The position numbers and the translations under genes are program-made. From Thermoprotei archaeon (GTDB taxonomy: Archaea > Thermoproteota > Thermoprotei > Thermofilales > B20-G17), in assembly GCA_003649515.1 (NCBI GenBank), contig QMSC01000105.1:1-5191 (forward strand): DNA of 5,191 nucleotides, read 5' to 3'. The notes under the pieces are model-generated. The model did not search any database, had not been told where the DNA came from, and was given only the letters and a program-made list of their open reading frames with translations. Of this stretch, positions 1-5,191 are shown in pieces (positions within the stretch are counted from its first letter, which is position 1; each line of letters begins with the position of its first letter).

Positions 1-1
1 A

Positions 2-2641
2 CGCCTACTCAATAGAGTGAACGAGCTTCTCTCAAAGTACTCTACCTTTGAGGAGACAGCCTCTCTTGGACTTTACCTGTCGCTTCCACTAGCCTACGCT
101 CAGTCGAGAGTCTACACTAGCGGTAGTAGCGTGGGAGAGAGTAGGGGGAGGAGTACTAGTAGAGTTCACAGCCTCCAGACCTCTAGGAGCAGGAGTGATA
201 GCGTGGCTGAAAGCGAGGCATATAGCAAGACGAGGGCAGAGGGGGTTGCAGTACAGGAAAGCCAGAGTGTTGGCTTCTCCCACACTAGAGGAGTTGCTGA
301 GACAAGGGGGCTGGTGGAGACTTCTGGGAGCTCGGAGAGCACTGCTAGAGTCCCCGAAGTGAGGAGTAGGAGTACTGTAGTTCCCCCAGTAACTCGCACA
401 GAGTCTAGTTCAACTCAGTTCCAGCTCCCCTATGGGATTTCCAGGAACTCTAGCTTGAGCCTAGAGGGGAGTAGTGGGAAGTGGACTGAGAGGAAGATTG
501 CAGGCTACATGAGTAATCCAAGCTATGGGGGGAGAGCTCTGGGAACTGGATTTAGCGTAACTGCGCCAGCTGCCTACGGCCAGCAGTGGGACAGAGAGTC
601 CTACAGCAGGCGCGAAAGCTTAAGCGAGACAACTAGAGTTCAGCCCCTCGACTCTTCTGGAAAGCCTGTGGAGAAAGCGGCAGTGGAGGCGAGCGAGGGC
701 AGTAGCGTGACGCGGGGAGTTGAGCCCGGCCACAGCGAGACTGTTACTGAGCCATATACTGTGACGCAGAAAAGTAGCTTTAAAAGCGATTCTCGGAGCC
801 TTGCCACTACTAGGGCAGAATCCCTTACTAGGAACTTGTCCTGGACGAGGAGCACTACTAGGAGCAGGGTTGATACTGTAGGCGAGCAGCGCGGCACGAC
901 TAGGAGTGTGAGCGAGGGAGCTTCTATTGGAGAAGTCTACGGAGAGGCCTCAGGAGAAACTACTGTCAAGTCTAGGACCAGAGGCTACTCTGTCTCTGAG
1001 GGAGGCGTGTGGAGCGTAGGGGCTGTTCCAGGAGTTACTATGGCTTACTCTACTAGGAGAATTGATGAGGCTAAGCGCACAGTATACGAGTTATTGAGCG
1101 TTGAGAAACAGCGCTTACTAGAGACCTTGAGCAGTGGGGGCTTTCATGTTCAAGCAGTAATTCTAGGCAGTAGAAAAGCCGTTGAGGCCGCTAAGGCGCT
1201 TATACTGGGAAGCTATACTCCTACCAAGCCCTGGCCTGAGCCACTCTACGTCGTCGAGGGGGATGAAGAGCTATTGCTGGCTGCAAGGACTCTTAGCCTA
1301 GACTACAGGAGGGAGAACGGGCACCCGGTAAGGGCCTACAGGGTTGTGAACCTCTACACTAGCACGGAGCTAGCAGCCCTAACTCATCCTCCAAGAGTAC
1401 AGGTAAAGGGGGTTGAAGTAGTTGCAGAAAACGTCCCAGAGTTCTCCCTCCCAGAGAAGGACTCGTGGGATATTGAGCTAGGGTGGGCAATCTCCCATGA
1501 GACGCTTGCGCCTTCAGCTAGGTGGGGATTCGACCTAGAGGAGCTAGGCCACATTGGAGTATTCGGGGCAAGTGGCTCTGGAAAGACTGTTACGGCCATC
1601 AACCTCGCCTACCAGGCTTCGGCAAAAGGTTTCAGAGTAGTCGTAATAGACTGGAAGTATGAGTGGAGGAGGCTCCTAAAGGCAGTAAAAGGAAAGAGAG
1701 CTTTCTACGCCCTCTACGAGCAGGAAGGCTTGCCTAAGCTCAACTGGAACCCCCTTAGGCCCCCTAGGAGAGTTCACTGGAGAGAGTGGATGAGAGTAGT
1801 GTTAGAGTGGTTTGTTGCAACTTACGGCCTTGGCTCTAGGTCGCTAGCAGTCTTGAGGAAGCATCTCTGGAACCTCTACAAGAAAATGGAGCCTACTGCA
1901 TATCCCTCTTTCAGAGACCTCTACGAGAGTATACTGAGGGAGAGAAGGGTTGAGGGGAAGAAAGCGAGCTTTGAGAGGCTGGATGTCTACGATAAAATAC
2001 TTGACCGACTCTGGCCCTACGCTGAGGGGGATCTAGCAGAGCTCTTCGGGCGGGACTGTGAAACCGACATAGTGGACATAGTTCTAGGCAACAGCTTTGT
2101 CGATTTCGAGGCTGGAGGCATGAGCGATACAGATAAGCCCTTTATTCTAAGCCTAATAGTATTCGCGCTATACTACTACGCTAAACACAATGGACCCTAC
2201 GGGCGACCAGTACTCTTAGTAGTAGAGGAAGCACACCAGGTAGCGTTCAACGTGAGAGAGAAGCCTAGCGCAGAGGCAGTCAATATTACAGAAGATATAT
2301 GGGGCAAGCTTGCTGCAGAGGGTAGGGCCTTCAACCTATACGGAGTCTTCATAGTACAGTATCCCTCAAGGCTGAACCCGATGATTCTAGCCAACCTAAT
2401 GGCGACAATAACATTTAGGCTAAACCTACAGACAGTGAAAGACCAGGATGTATTCACAATAGTCTACCAGCTTGGAAAAGACCCCCAGAGGTTTGGAAAC
2501 GAGTACGCCAGGTTTCTAGAACGCCTGCCAGTAGGCCACGCCATAGCCGTAAAGAAGCGAACAAAAGAGTTCTTTAAAACGGAACCAGTATTAGTTAAAT
2601 TCGATTACCTTGAACTTCAAAAGCAGAAAACAGTGAGGTAA
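2..2641 (+). CDS. Serine-rich HerA/VirB4-type DNA-pumping ATPase (DUF87-like), 5' end probably outside the window
   Basis: Likely hexameric P-loop motor of the HerA/VirB4/conjugative-ATPase clade, expected to move DNA (or protein) using ATP. Residues are numbered from the in-window GTG at 17. A short helical N-terminus is followed by a Ser/Thr/Arg/Glu-rich low-complexity segment (about 31-347), then a small alpha/beta region (about 349-405). The motif STELAALTHPP (449-459) resembles the stretch that precedes the core in VirB4-like proteins. The RecA-like core has Walker A GASGSGKT (517-524), a Walker B-like strand ending LLVVEEAH (733-740; Glu737 replaces the usual Asp, Glu738 is the likely catalytic base), and a HerA-like EGR...VQYPSR segment (Arg770, Gln781, Arg785). 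The stop is TAA 2639-2641. The frame is open upstream of GTG 17 to the window edge and no ribosome binding site precedes that GTG, so a longer protein is likely. No NurA or T4SS partner is visible. The ATPase class is secure; the substrate is unknown. Confidence 0.9.
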   Translation, partial: RLLNRVNELLSKYSTFEETASLGLYLSLPLAYAQSRVYTSGSSVGESRGRSTSRVHSLQTSRSRSDSVAESEAYSKTRAEGVAVQESQSVGFSHTRGVAETRGLVETSGSSESTARVPEVRSRSTVVPPVTRTESSSTQFQLPYGISRNSSLSLEGSSGKWTERKIAGYMSNPSYGGRALGTGFSVTAPAAYGQQWDRESYSRRESLSETTRVQPLDSSGKPVEKAAVEASEGSSVTRGVEPGHSETVTEPYTVTQKSSFKSDSRSLATTRAESLTRNLSWTRSTTRSRVDTVGEQRGTTRSVSEGASIGEVYGEASGETTVKSRTRGYSVSEGGVWSVGAVPGVTMAYSTRRIDEAKRTVYELLSVEKQRLLETLSSGGFHVQAVILGSRKAVEAAKALILGSYTPTKPWPEPLYVVEGDEELLLAARTLSLDYRRENGHPVRAYRVVNLYTSTELAALTHPPRVQVKGVEVVAENVPEFSLPEKDSWDIELGWAISHETLAPSARWGFDLEELGHIGVFGASGSGKTVTAINLAYQASAKGFRVVVIDWKYEWRRLLKAVKGKRAFYALYEQEGLPKLNWNPLRPPRRVHWREWMRVVLEWFVATYGLGSRSLAVLRKHLWNLYKKMEPTAYPSFRDLYESILRERRVEGKKASFERLDVYDKILDRLWPYAEGDLAELFGRDCETDIVDIVLGNSFVDFEAGGMSDTDKPFILSLIVFALYYYAKHNGPYGRPVLLVVEEAHQVAFNVREKPSAEAVNITEDIWGKLAAEGRAFNLYGVFIVQYPSRLNPMILANLMATITFRLNLQTVKDQDVFTIVYQLGKDPQRFGNEYARFLERLPVGHAIAVKKRTKEFFKTEPVLVKFDYLELQKQKTVR
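104..1057 (+). other. Low-complexity Ser/Thr/Arg/Glu-rich segment of the ATPase gene
   Basis: This stretch encodes roughly residues 30-347 of the ATPase. Ser or Thr alternates with other residues (for example SRSRSDS, TTRSRVDT, SVSEG), with many SR, RS, TR and SE pairs, so basic and acidic residues roughly balance. A less repetitive section with Gly, Tyr and Pro (about residues 135-190) interrupts it. At the DNA level ACTAG-containing codon pairs recur; ACTACTAGG, for example, appears at 806-814 and 854-862, 16 codons apart. Similar S-x-S-x tracts occur in some prokaryotic DUF87/VirB4-like ATPases (recalled from family knowledge). The role is unknown; a flexible or beta-structured insertion is possible. 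Confidence 0.75.
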
Positions 2642-2654
2642 CTTGTCCTCGTTA

Positions 2655-2673
2655 GAGAAAAGCTGATATTTAG
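2655..2673 (+). promoter_or_regulatory. Possible archaeal BRE/TATA promoter for the NYN gene
   Basis: In the 61-bp gap after the ATPase gene, a purine-rich BRE-like stretch (GAGAAAAG, 2655-2662) precedes an A/T-rich GATATTTAG box (2665-2673). A start site about 27 bp downstream of the box would fall near 2696, giving an almost leaderless mRNA for the ATG at 2703, which has no convincing Shine-Dalgarno. This is inferred from spacing and composition only. Confidence 0.35.
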
Positions 2674-2702
2674 TCCACATCAGTTGAATATTTTGAGAAA
2701 GC

Positions 2703-3302
2703 ATGACAGTATTAGTTAACCAGCGACAGCTATTTACGATTGAGAAACGAGCATACATGTTTATTGACGGAGGCTACATTAGAAAAATTATTAAGGACAA
2801 GTTGAAGCGTGAAGATATTCTACAAGTTGCTCGAAAATACGCCACATTCATAAGATCATTAGTGGGCGAAGCCTCTTCATTTGATGTAAGGGTGACTAGG
2901 GTTTTGTACTATGATGCTAATGTTAGAGTAGAAGACGATGCCGAGAGGCACAAGTCACGAATGAAGTTCTTCAGCGATTTGGAAAAGAAGCTTCCTAAAT
3001 TCGATGTCAGGCTCGGGACGTTGGTAAAATTGGAGAGAGGTTATAGACAGAAGGGCGTTGACACGCTACTGGCAATTGATATGATCGTTAAGGCTTTTCT
3101 AAACCACTATGATGTCGCTATCCTTGTAGCGGGAGATAGGGATTTCGTAAGTGTAGTGCGTGCGGTAAAGGAATATACTGGAAAGCTTGTCTATGGTGTA
3201 TATGAGCAGAGTTCTATAGCTGACGAGCTGGAAAGAATTTTTGATGTAAGAAAGCCTCTAACAATACCTAGGCTTAAAGAACTTGTAAATAAAATTAAGT
3301 AG
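2703..3302 (+). CDS. NYN-domain (LabA/DUF88-like, PIN-fold) predicted ribonuclease
   Basis: The 199-residue protein is essentially one NYN domain, a PIN-like fold that in characterised relatives is a metal-dependent RNase. The first strand ends FIDGGYI (20-26), placing the first acidic ligand at Asp22. KGVDTLLAIDM (117-127) gives Asp120 and Asp126. VAGDRDF (142-148) gives Asp145 and Asp147, the typical G-D-x-D-F motif. The acidic set looks complete, so the enzyme is probably active. No extra RNA-binding domain is visible; the C-terminus is a short basic helix. ATG 2703 is preferred over ATG 2757 (Met19), which would leave only two residues between the start Met and Asp22 and truncate the first strand. 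Hand counts on sampled lines give about 33-43% G+C, against 55-62% on two sampled lines of the ATPase gene, and CGA/CGT arginine codons appear here. The gene may therefore have a separate history. The RNA target is unknown. Confidence 0.88.
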   Translation: MTVLVNQRQLFTIEKRAYMFIDGGYIRKIIKDKLKREDILQVARKYATFIRSLVGEASSFDVRVTRVLYYDANVRVEDDAERHKSRMKFFSDLEKKLPKFDVRLGTLVKLERGYRQKGVDTLLAIDMIVKAFLNHYDVAILVAGDRDFVSVVRAVKEYTGKLVYGVYEQSSIADELERIFDVRKPLTIPRLKELVNKIK

Positions 3303-3342
3303 ATTAGAATAGCTTCTCTAACCCCTTGACCACTAGGCTTTA

Positions 3343-3354
3343 GGAGTATACTCC
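3343..3354. repeat. Perfect 12-bp palindrome, candidate operator
   Basis: GGAGTATACTCC is an exact inverted repeat with no spacer. It lies 41 bp after the NYN stop and 16 bp before a TTTTATAC promoter-like box. Related half-sites follow: TACTTC at 3385-3390, TGAGTA at 3398-3403 and AGTATA at 3411-3416. The next gene encodes a ribbon-helix-helix protein, a family that commonly binds short inverted or direct repeats at its own promoter. Autoregulation is inferred, not shown. Confidence 0.45.
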
Positions 3355-3370
3355 GAGCATACCACCCCTC

Positions 3371-3379
3371 CTTTTATAC
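3371..3379 (+). promoter_or_regulatory. TATA-box-like element upstream of the RHH gene
   Basis: CTTTTATAC matches the crenarchaeal TTTATA-type box A and sits in an otherwise C/T-rich context. Start-site spacing of about 26 bp would put transcription near 3402 and leave a leader of about 40 nt. A second A/T-rich box, TATACCATATAA (3413-3424), is placed so that a start near the GTG at 3444 would be leaderless. I cannot tell which is used. The pyrimidine run before it could also help terminate the NYN transcript. Confidence 0.4.
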
Positions 3380-3443
3380 GCCCGTACTTCTCAGAGGTGA
3401 GTATTCTGCCAGTATACCATATAAGAGGATCTTTCTGAGCTGG

Positions 3444-3797
3444 GTGGTTAAGGTGGAGTACACTACTGTAAAGGTTCATAGGGTAGTTAAGGAGAAGCTA
3501 GCTAGTTACGCTAAGCTTAGAGCCTTAACCTTGGGTGCTGCAATAAGTAGGCTTCTCGAAGAGGAATCATTGAGAAGCCTGCTTAGCCAAATAGTGTCCC
3601 TTCTAGAGGAGCAGAATAGGCTTATTGTCGAAATTAAATGCATTCTAGCCGAGACCCACAGAGGCAAAACTACATTTGCCAGAAGGGAGACAGTCCAGGA
3701 GGGAGTTCAACTAGACAGCTTTCCCGAGTTCATCAGGGACAATCCTTGGCTGGATGTTCTGTCAAGAAGGGGACAAAATGTTCAGGAAAAGAGCTAG
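3444..3797 (+). CDS. Ribbon-helix-helix (CopG/Arc-like) DNA-binding protein with coiled coil
   Basis: A 117-residue predicted dimeric DNA-binding protein. Residues 6-41 fit the RHH plan: a short strand (TTVKVH, 7-12) whose alternate residues would contact the major groove, a first helix (about 14-27), a turn at Leu28-Thr29-Leu30, and a second helix (about 31-41). An amphipathic leucine/isoleucine-rich helix (about 43-68) looks like a coiled coil. A polar linker follows, then a C-terminal motif around FIRDNPWLDVLSRRG (about 98-112) that looks constrained and could bind a partner. GTG 3444 is the first usable start; GTG 3453 (codon 4) is a close alternative, and neither has a strong Shine-Dalgarno. 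The last 20 nt overlap the next gene, which suggests translational coupling and a shared role. The upstream palindrome is a candidate autoregulatory site. Alternatively it could be an antitoxin-like or plasmid-partition-type RHH protein; no toxin is recognised beside it. Confidence 0.75.
   Translation: MVKVEYTTVKVHRVVKEKLASYAKLRALTLGAAISRLLEEESLRSLLSQIVSLLEEQNRLIVEIKCILAETHRGKTTFARRETVQEGVQLDSFPEFIRDNPWLDVLSRRGQNVQEKS
3768..3772 (+). promoter_or_regulatory. Ribosome binding site that decides the start of the winged-helix gene
   Basis: AGGGG lies five nucleotides before ATG 3778, inside the end of the RHH gene. The earlier in-frame ATG at 3754 has no such site and would lengthen the overlap, so 3778 is preferred. 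Confidence 0.5.
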
Positions 3798-4845
3798 GGA
3801 AGAGGAGTATAGGACACTGTTAATACAGTATAGGGAGCTACTGGAGAAGCTACAGAGGGAAAACAGCGAGCTTAGAGAAGCCTTGGAGGACGCTAGAAGG
3901 AGAATAGAGGCCATGCTAAAACTCTTCTTCCCAGACCTCTATGCAAAGAGAAGAGACAGAAGCCTAGATGAAGCCATAAGGCTATTGGCAGACGGTTTAG
4001 ATTCCTGGAGGAGAGAGCTACAGGAAAGGGAGAGAGCTTTAACACGCCTAAAGGCCTTGAAGGAAACTTGTATTGAGGTACCGGACTTAGAAAAAGTGAG
4101 AGATAAGTTAAGGCAGCTTAACGAGGCCGAGATTGAGGCGCTTAAACTAGCCCTAATGGGCTACTGTACTACTAGATCTCTTTCAGAAGAGATGGGTATT
4201 GCGTGGAAAGAGGCTGAAAGTATCCTAGAAGACCTGTGTGGAAGAGGTTTCTTAGAAGTTCTCCGAGTAAAGACTGGTAGGAGTTCTCGAGGAATTCCAG
4301 TATTCTTCCCCTCTCCATATGGAGAGGCTGCTAGCAAAGTTTTGCTAAGCAAACCTTGGAACCTTGTCCACGCCGAAGTGCTGAAAGATAAGGGCATGTA
4401 CGTAGGCAATAGCGAGCTAATAAGAAGGGCTGAGGTGAGACTTAGGCAGAGCGGCTACAAGGTTGTAACGGAATTCGATGATCCGAGCGAATGCTCCTTC
4501 CAGTACTCGAAGGGAGTTCATAGAGCCGATTTAGCCGTATACGTGAATAGTCAAAAGCGGCAGGTCATGAAAATACTTGTTGAGTGCGAGTCTATGAGCA
4601 ATCCAGTAAGCCAGGTCTCTAAAATGCTTGACGCCTACTACGAGAAGTTTAGGAGGATATTCATTGTAGTGGGCTCAAGGCTTGCGAGGAGAATGATGGT
4701 ACAGCGTGCATGCTACTGGGCTTGGAGGAGGAAAGAAGAGCTGGTAATGGAGCTCCGAGTCGAGAGCATAGATAGGTTAAACAGGCTAGAGTCCATGCCA
4801 AAATATGTTCTTACAAGACTTACTTCAAGAATATTTAAAAATTAA
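3778..4845 (+). CDS. Coiled-coil, winged-helix protein with degenerate PD-(D/E)XK-like C-terminal domain
   Basis: This 355-residue protein (from ATG 3778) has three parts. Residues about 6-47 form a strongly charged coiled coil with heptad-spaced leucines, and more helix runs from about 63 to 98. Residues 115-178 fit a winged helix-turn-helix: helix EAEIEALKLAL, a second helix at SLSEEMGI, a recognition helix at about 142-157, then a basic beta-wing (VKTGRSSRGIPVFF). Residues about 200-300 resemble a restriction-endonuclease-like fold: HRADLAVYV (248-256, Asp251), then ILVECES (266-272, Glu269 and Glu271), then an amphipathic helix KMLDAYYEKF (282-291) and strand RIFIVVG (293-299). The canonical E-x-K lysine is Glu271 here, so activity is uncertain. 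The plan also recalls replication-relaxation-type plasmid proteins (wHTH plus this core). The gene overlaps the RHH gene by 20 nt. Its function is unknown; DNA binding is likely. An upstream ATG at 3754 would add eight residues. Confidence 0.7.
   Translation: MFRKRAREEEYRTLLIQYRELLEKLQRENSELREALEDARRRIEAMLKLFFPDLYAKRRDRSLDEAIRLLADGLDSWRRELQERERALTRLKALKETCIEVPDLEKVRDKLRQLNEAEIEALKLALMGYCTTRSLSEEMGIAWKEAESILEDLCGRGFLEVLRVKTGRSSRGIPVFFPSPYGEAASKVLLSKPWNLVHAEVLKDKGMYVGNSELIRRAEVRLRQSGYKVVTEFDDPSECSFQYSKGVHRADLAVYVNSQKRQVMKILVECESMSNPVSQVSKMLDAYYEKFRRIFIVVGSRLARRMMVQRACYWAWRRKEELVMELRVESIDRLNRLESMPKYVLTRLTSRIFKN
4832..4840 (+). promoter_or_regulatory. A/T-rich TATA-like box before the DUF2283 gene
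   Basis: TATTTAAAA lies at the very end of the winged-helix gene, within an A-rich run that continues to about 4850. A start about 26 bp downstream (near 4862) would give a leader of roughly 47 nt containing the GGAGGT site at 4889. A weaker alternative is CTTATTAG at 4872-4879. This is supported only by composition and spacing. Confidence 0.3.
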
Positions 4846-4888
4846 AATTAGAAAGAATTACTGTGGTTAAGCTTATTAGCTTGAATAT

Positions 4889-4894
4889 GGAGGT
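4889..4894 (+). promoter_or_regulatory. Strong Shine-Dalgarno with unusual spacing
   Basis: GGAGGT is the best anti-16S match in the window. It lies 14 nt before the DUF2283 ATG (4909), longer than usual, and only 4 nt before another ATG at 4899. That ATG opens a five-codon frame (MTSYG) ending TGA 4914-4916, just past the real start. Confidence 0.5.
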
Positions 4895-4908
4895 TTTGAT
4901 GACCAGTT

Positions 4909-5130
4909 ATGGTTGAGTTACGTGTTAAATATGATGCTGTAGCAGACGCCCTTTACATTAGAGTTAGGGACGCGCCAGTTCAGGAGAGCATAGAGGTTTC
5001 AGAGGGCATTATAGTGGATTTCGATGAAAGGAATGAGGTTATTGGAGTAGAAATACTAGGCTTCTCTAAATCAAAACTAAACCTCAACAAGATCGTTAGG
5101 AAAGGTATTGAAGCCATCTCAGTGTCGTAA
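4909..5130 (+). CDS. DUF2283 family small protein
   Basis: This 73-residue protein covers the whole of the small DUF2283 family, whose members are common in archaea and cyanobacteria and have no established biochemical role. Family marks are the N-terminal strand and turn VKYDAVADALYIRV (6-19), with the Y-D-x-x-A-D-x-L-Y-I pattern, then EGIIVDFDERNEVIGVEIL (32-50), with the V-D-F-D and V-I-G-V-E-I-L strands. The fold is expected to be a compact beta sheet with a short C-terminal helix (about 53-70). No transmembrane segment or signal peptide is seen. ATG 4909 is fixed as the start because an in-frame TGA lies at 4900-4902. A GGAGGT site upstream supports translation. The stop overlaps the start of the following frame (TAATG), so the two are probably co-transcribed. 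Similar small proteins often lie beside toxin-antitoxin or mobile genes, but no partner is evident here. Confidence 0.88.
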   Translation: MVELRVKYDAVADALYIRVRDAPVQESIEVSEGIIVDFDERNEVIGVEILGFSKSKLNLNKIVRKGIEAISVS

Positions 5131-5191
5131 TGAAACCAGTAAGATCTAAGATCGTAGACTATTCCCTAAACGTATCCCAGGGCGGTCAAGT
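5130..5191 (+). CDS. Start of a further gene, cut by the window edge (possible M29-type aminopeptidase)
   Basis: An ATG overlaps the DUF2283 stop codon by one base (TAATG) and stays open for 20 codons to the end of the window. The peptide runs MKPVRSKIVDYSLNVSQGG, then Gln. The IVDYSLNV-x-x-GG pattern recalls the N-terminus of M29-family (AmpS/AmpT-like) thermophilic aminopeptidases, where a hydrophobic helix is followed by a 'vkpGe-kVli' strand. That match is from memory and rests on very few residues. The stop-start overlap supports translational coupling, but no Shine-Dalgarno is obvious. The segment also holds a 7-bp tandem duplication (TAAGATC twice, 5140-5153). Confidence 0.42.
   Translation, partial: MKPVRSKIVDYSLNVSQGGQ

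Noticed and set aside
17..104. Signal-peptide-like stretch LGLYLSLPLAYAQ with an AYA-Q cleavage-like site near the ATPase N-terminus
   Set aside because: No basic n-region precedes it, acidic residues lie just before it, the frame probably continues upstream, and the protein is a cytoplasmic-type ATPase.
89..399. Reverse-strand open frames under the serine-rich region
   Set aside because: They mirror the biased codon use of the forward gene, lack recognisable motifs and have no promoter or RBS.
3303..3443. CRISPR-like or tRNA structure in the largest intergenic gap
   Set aside because: No regularly spaced direct repeats of adequate length and no cloverleaf or CCA-adjacent stem could be drawn.
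3754..3777. Upstream ATG as start of the winged-helix gene
   Set aside because: No ribosome binding site precedes it, whereas AGGGG sits five bases before ATG 3778; it would only add eight unpatterned residues.
3638..3823. A 61-codon forward frame overlapping the RHH and winged-helix genes
   Set aside because: It lies wholly inside two better-supported genes in other frames and its product shows no domain.
5140..5153. TAAGATC tandem duplication as a possible attachment or iteron site
   Set aside because: Only two 7-bp copies, and they lie inside a likely coding start; chance is a sufficient explanation.

Overview
The window looks like a thermophilic or hyperthermophilic archaeon, most likely Crenarchaeota (Thermoproteota). 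The grounds are heavy AGA/AGG arginine use, frequent ATA (Ile) and CTA (Leu) codons, GTG starts, TTTATA-like promoter boxes with poor or absent ribosome binding sites, and the gene families present. This is inference; no taxonomic marker gene is present. All genes read on the + strand and coding density is high.

Layout. (1) Positions 2-2641: a large HerA/VirB4-type (DUF87-like) pump ATPase. A roughly 315-residue Ser/Thr/Arg/Glu-rich low-complexity segment precedes its ATPase core, and its frame is open to the left edge, so the true start is probably outside. (2) 2703-3302: a NYN/LabA-like (DUF88, PIN-fold) ribonuclease, clearly more A+T-rich than the ATPase gene. (3) 3303-3443: an intergenic region with a perfect 12-bp palindrome and TATA-like boxes. 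(4) 3444-3797: a ribbon-helix-helix protein with a coiled coil and a distinctive C-terminal tail. (5) 3778-4845: a protein with a coiled coil, a winged helix and a degenerate PD-(D/E)XK-like domain; its gene overlaps the previous one by 20 nt. (6) 4909-5130: a small DUF2283 protein. (7) 5130 to the right edge: the first 20 codons of a further gene, starting at a TAATG overlap and possibly an M29-type aminopeptidase.

How the genes may work together. The ATPase core has the signatures of ring-forming DNA-translocating motors (HerA, VirB4, conjugative ATPases). No NurA nuclease, relaxase or membrane T4SS gene is visible next to it. The RHH and winged-helix/nuclease-like genes form a tight two-gene unit, probably translationally coupled and possibly autoregulated through the palindromic region. 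A pump ATPase, a NYN nuclease and a DNA-binding nuclease-like pair would suit an integrated mobile element, a DNA-processing island or a defence locus, but nothing in the window proves that they act together. No tRNA, rRNA, CRISPR array, insertion sequence or attachment site was seen.
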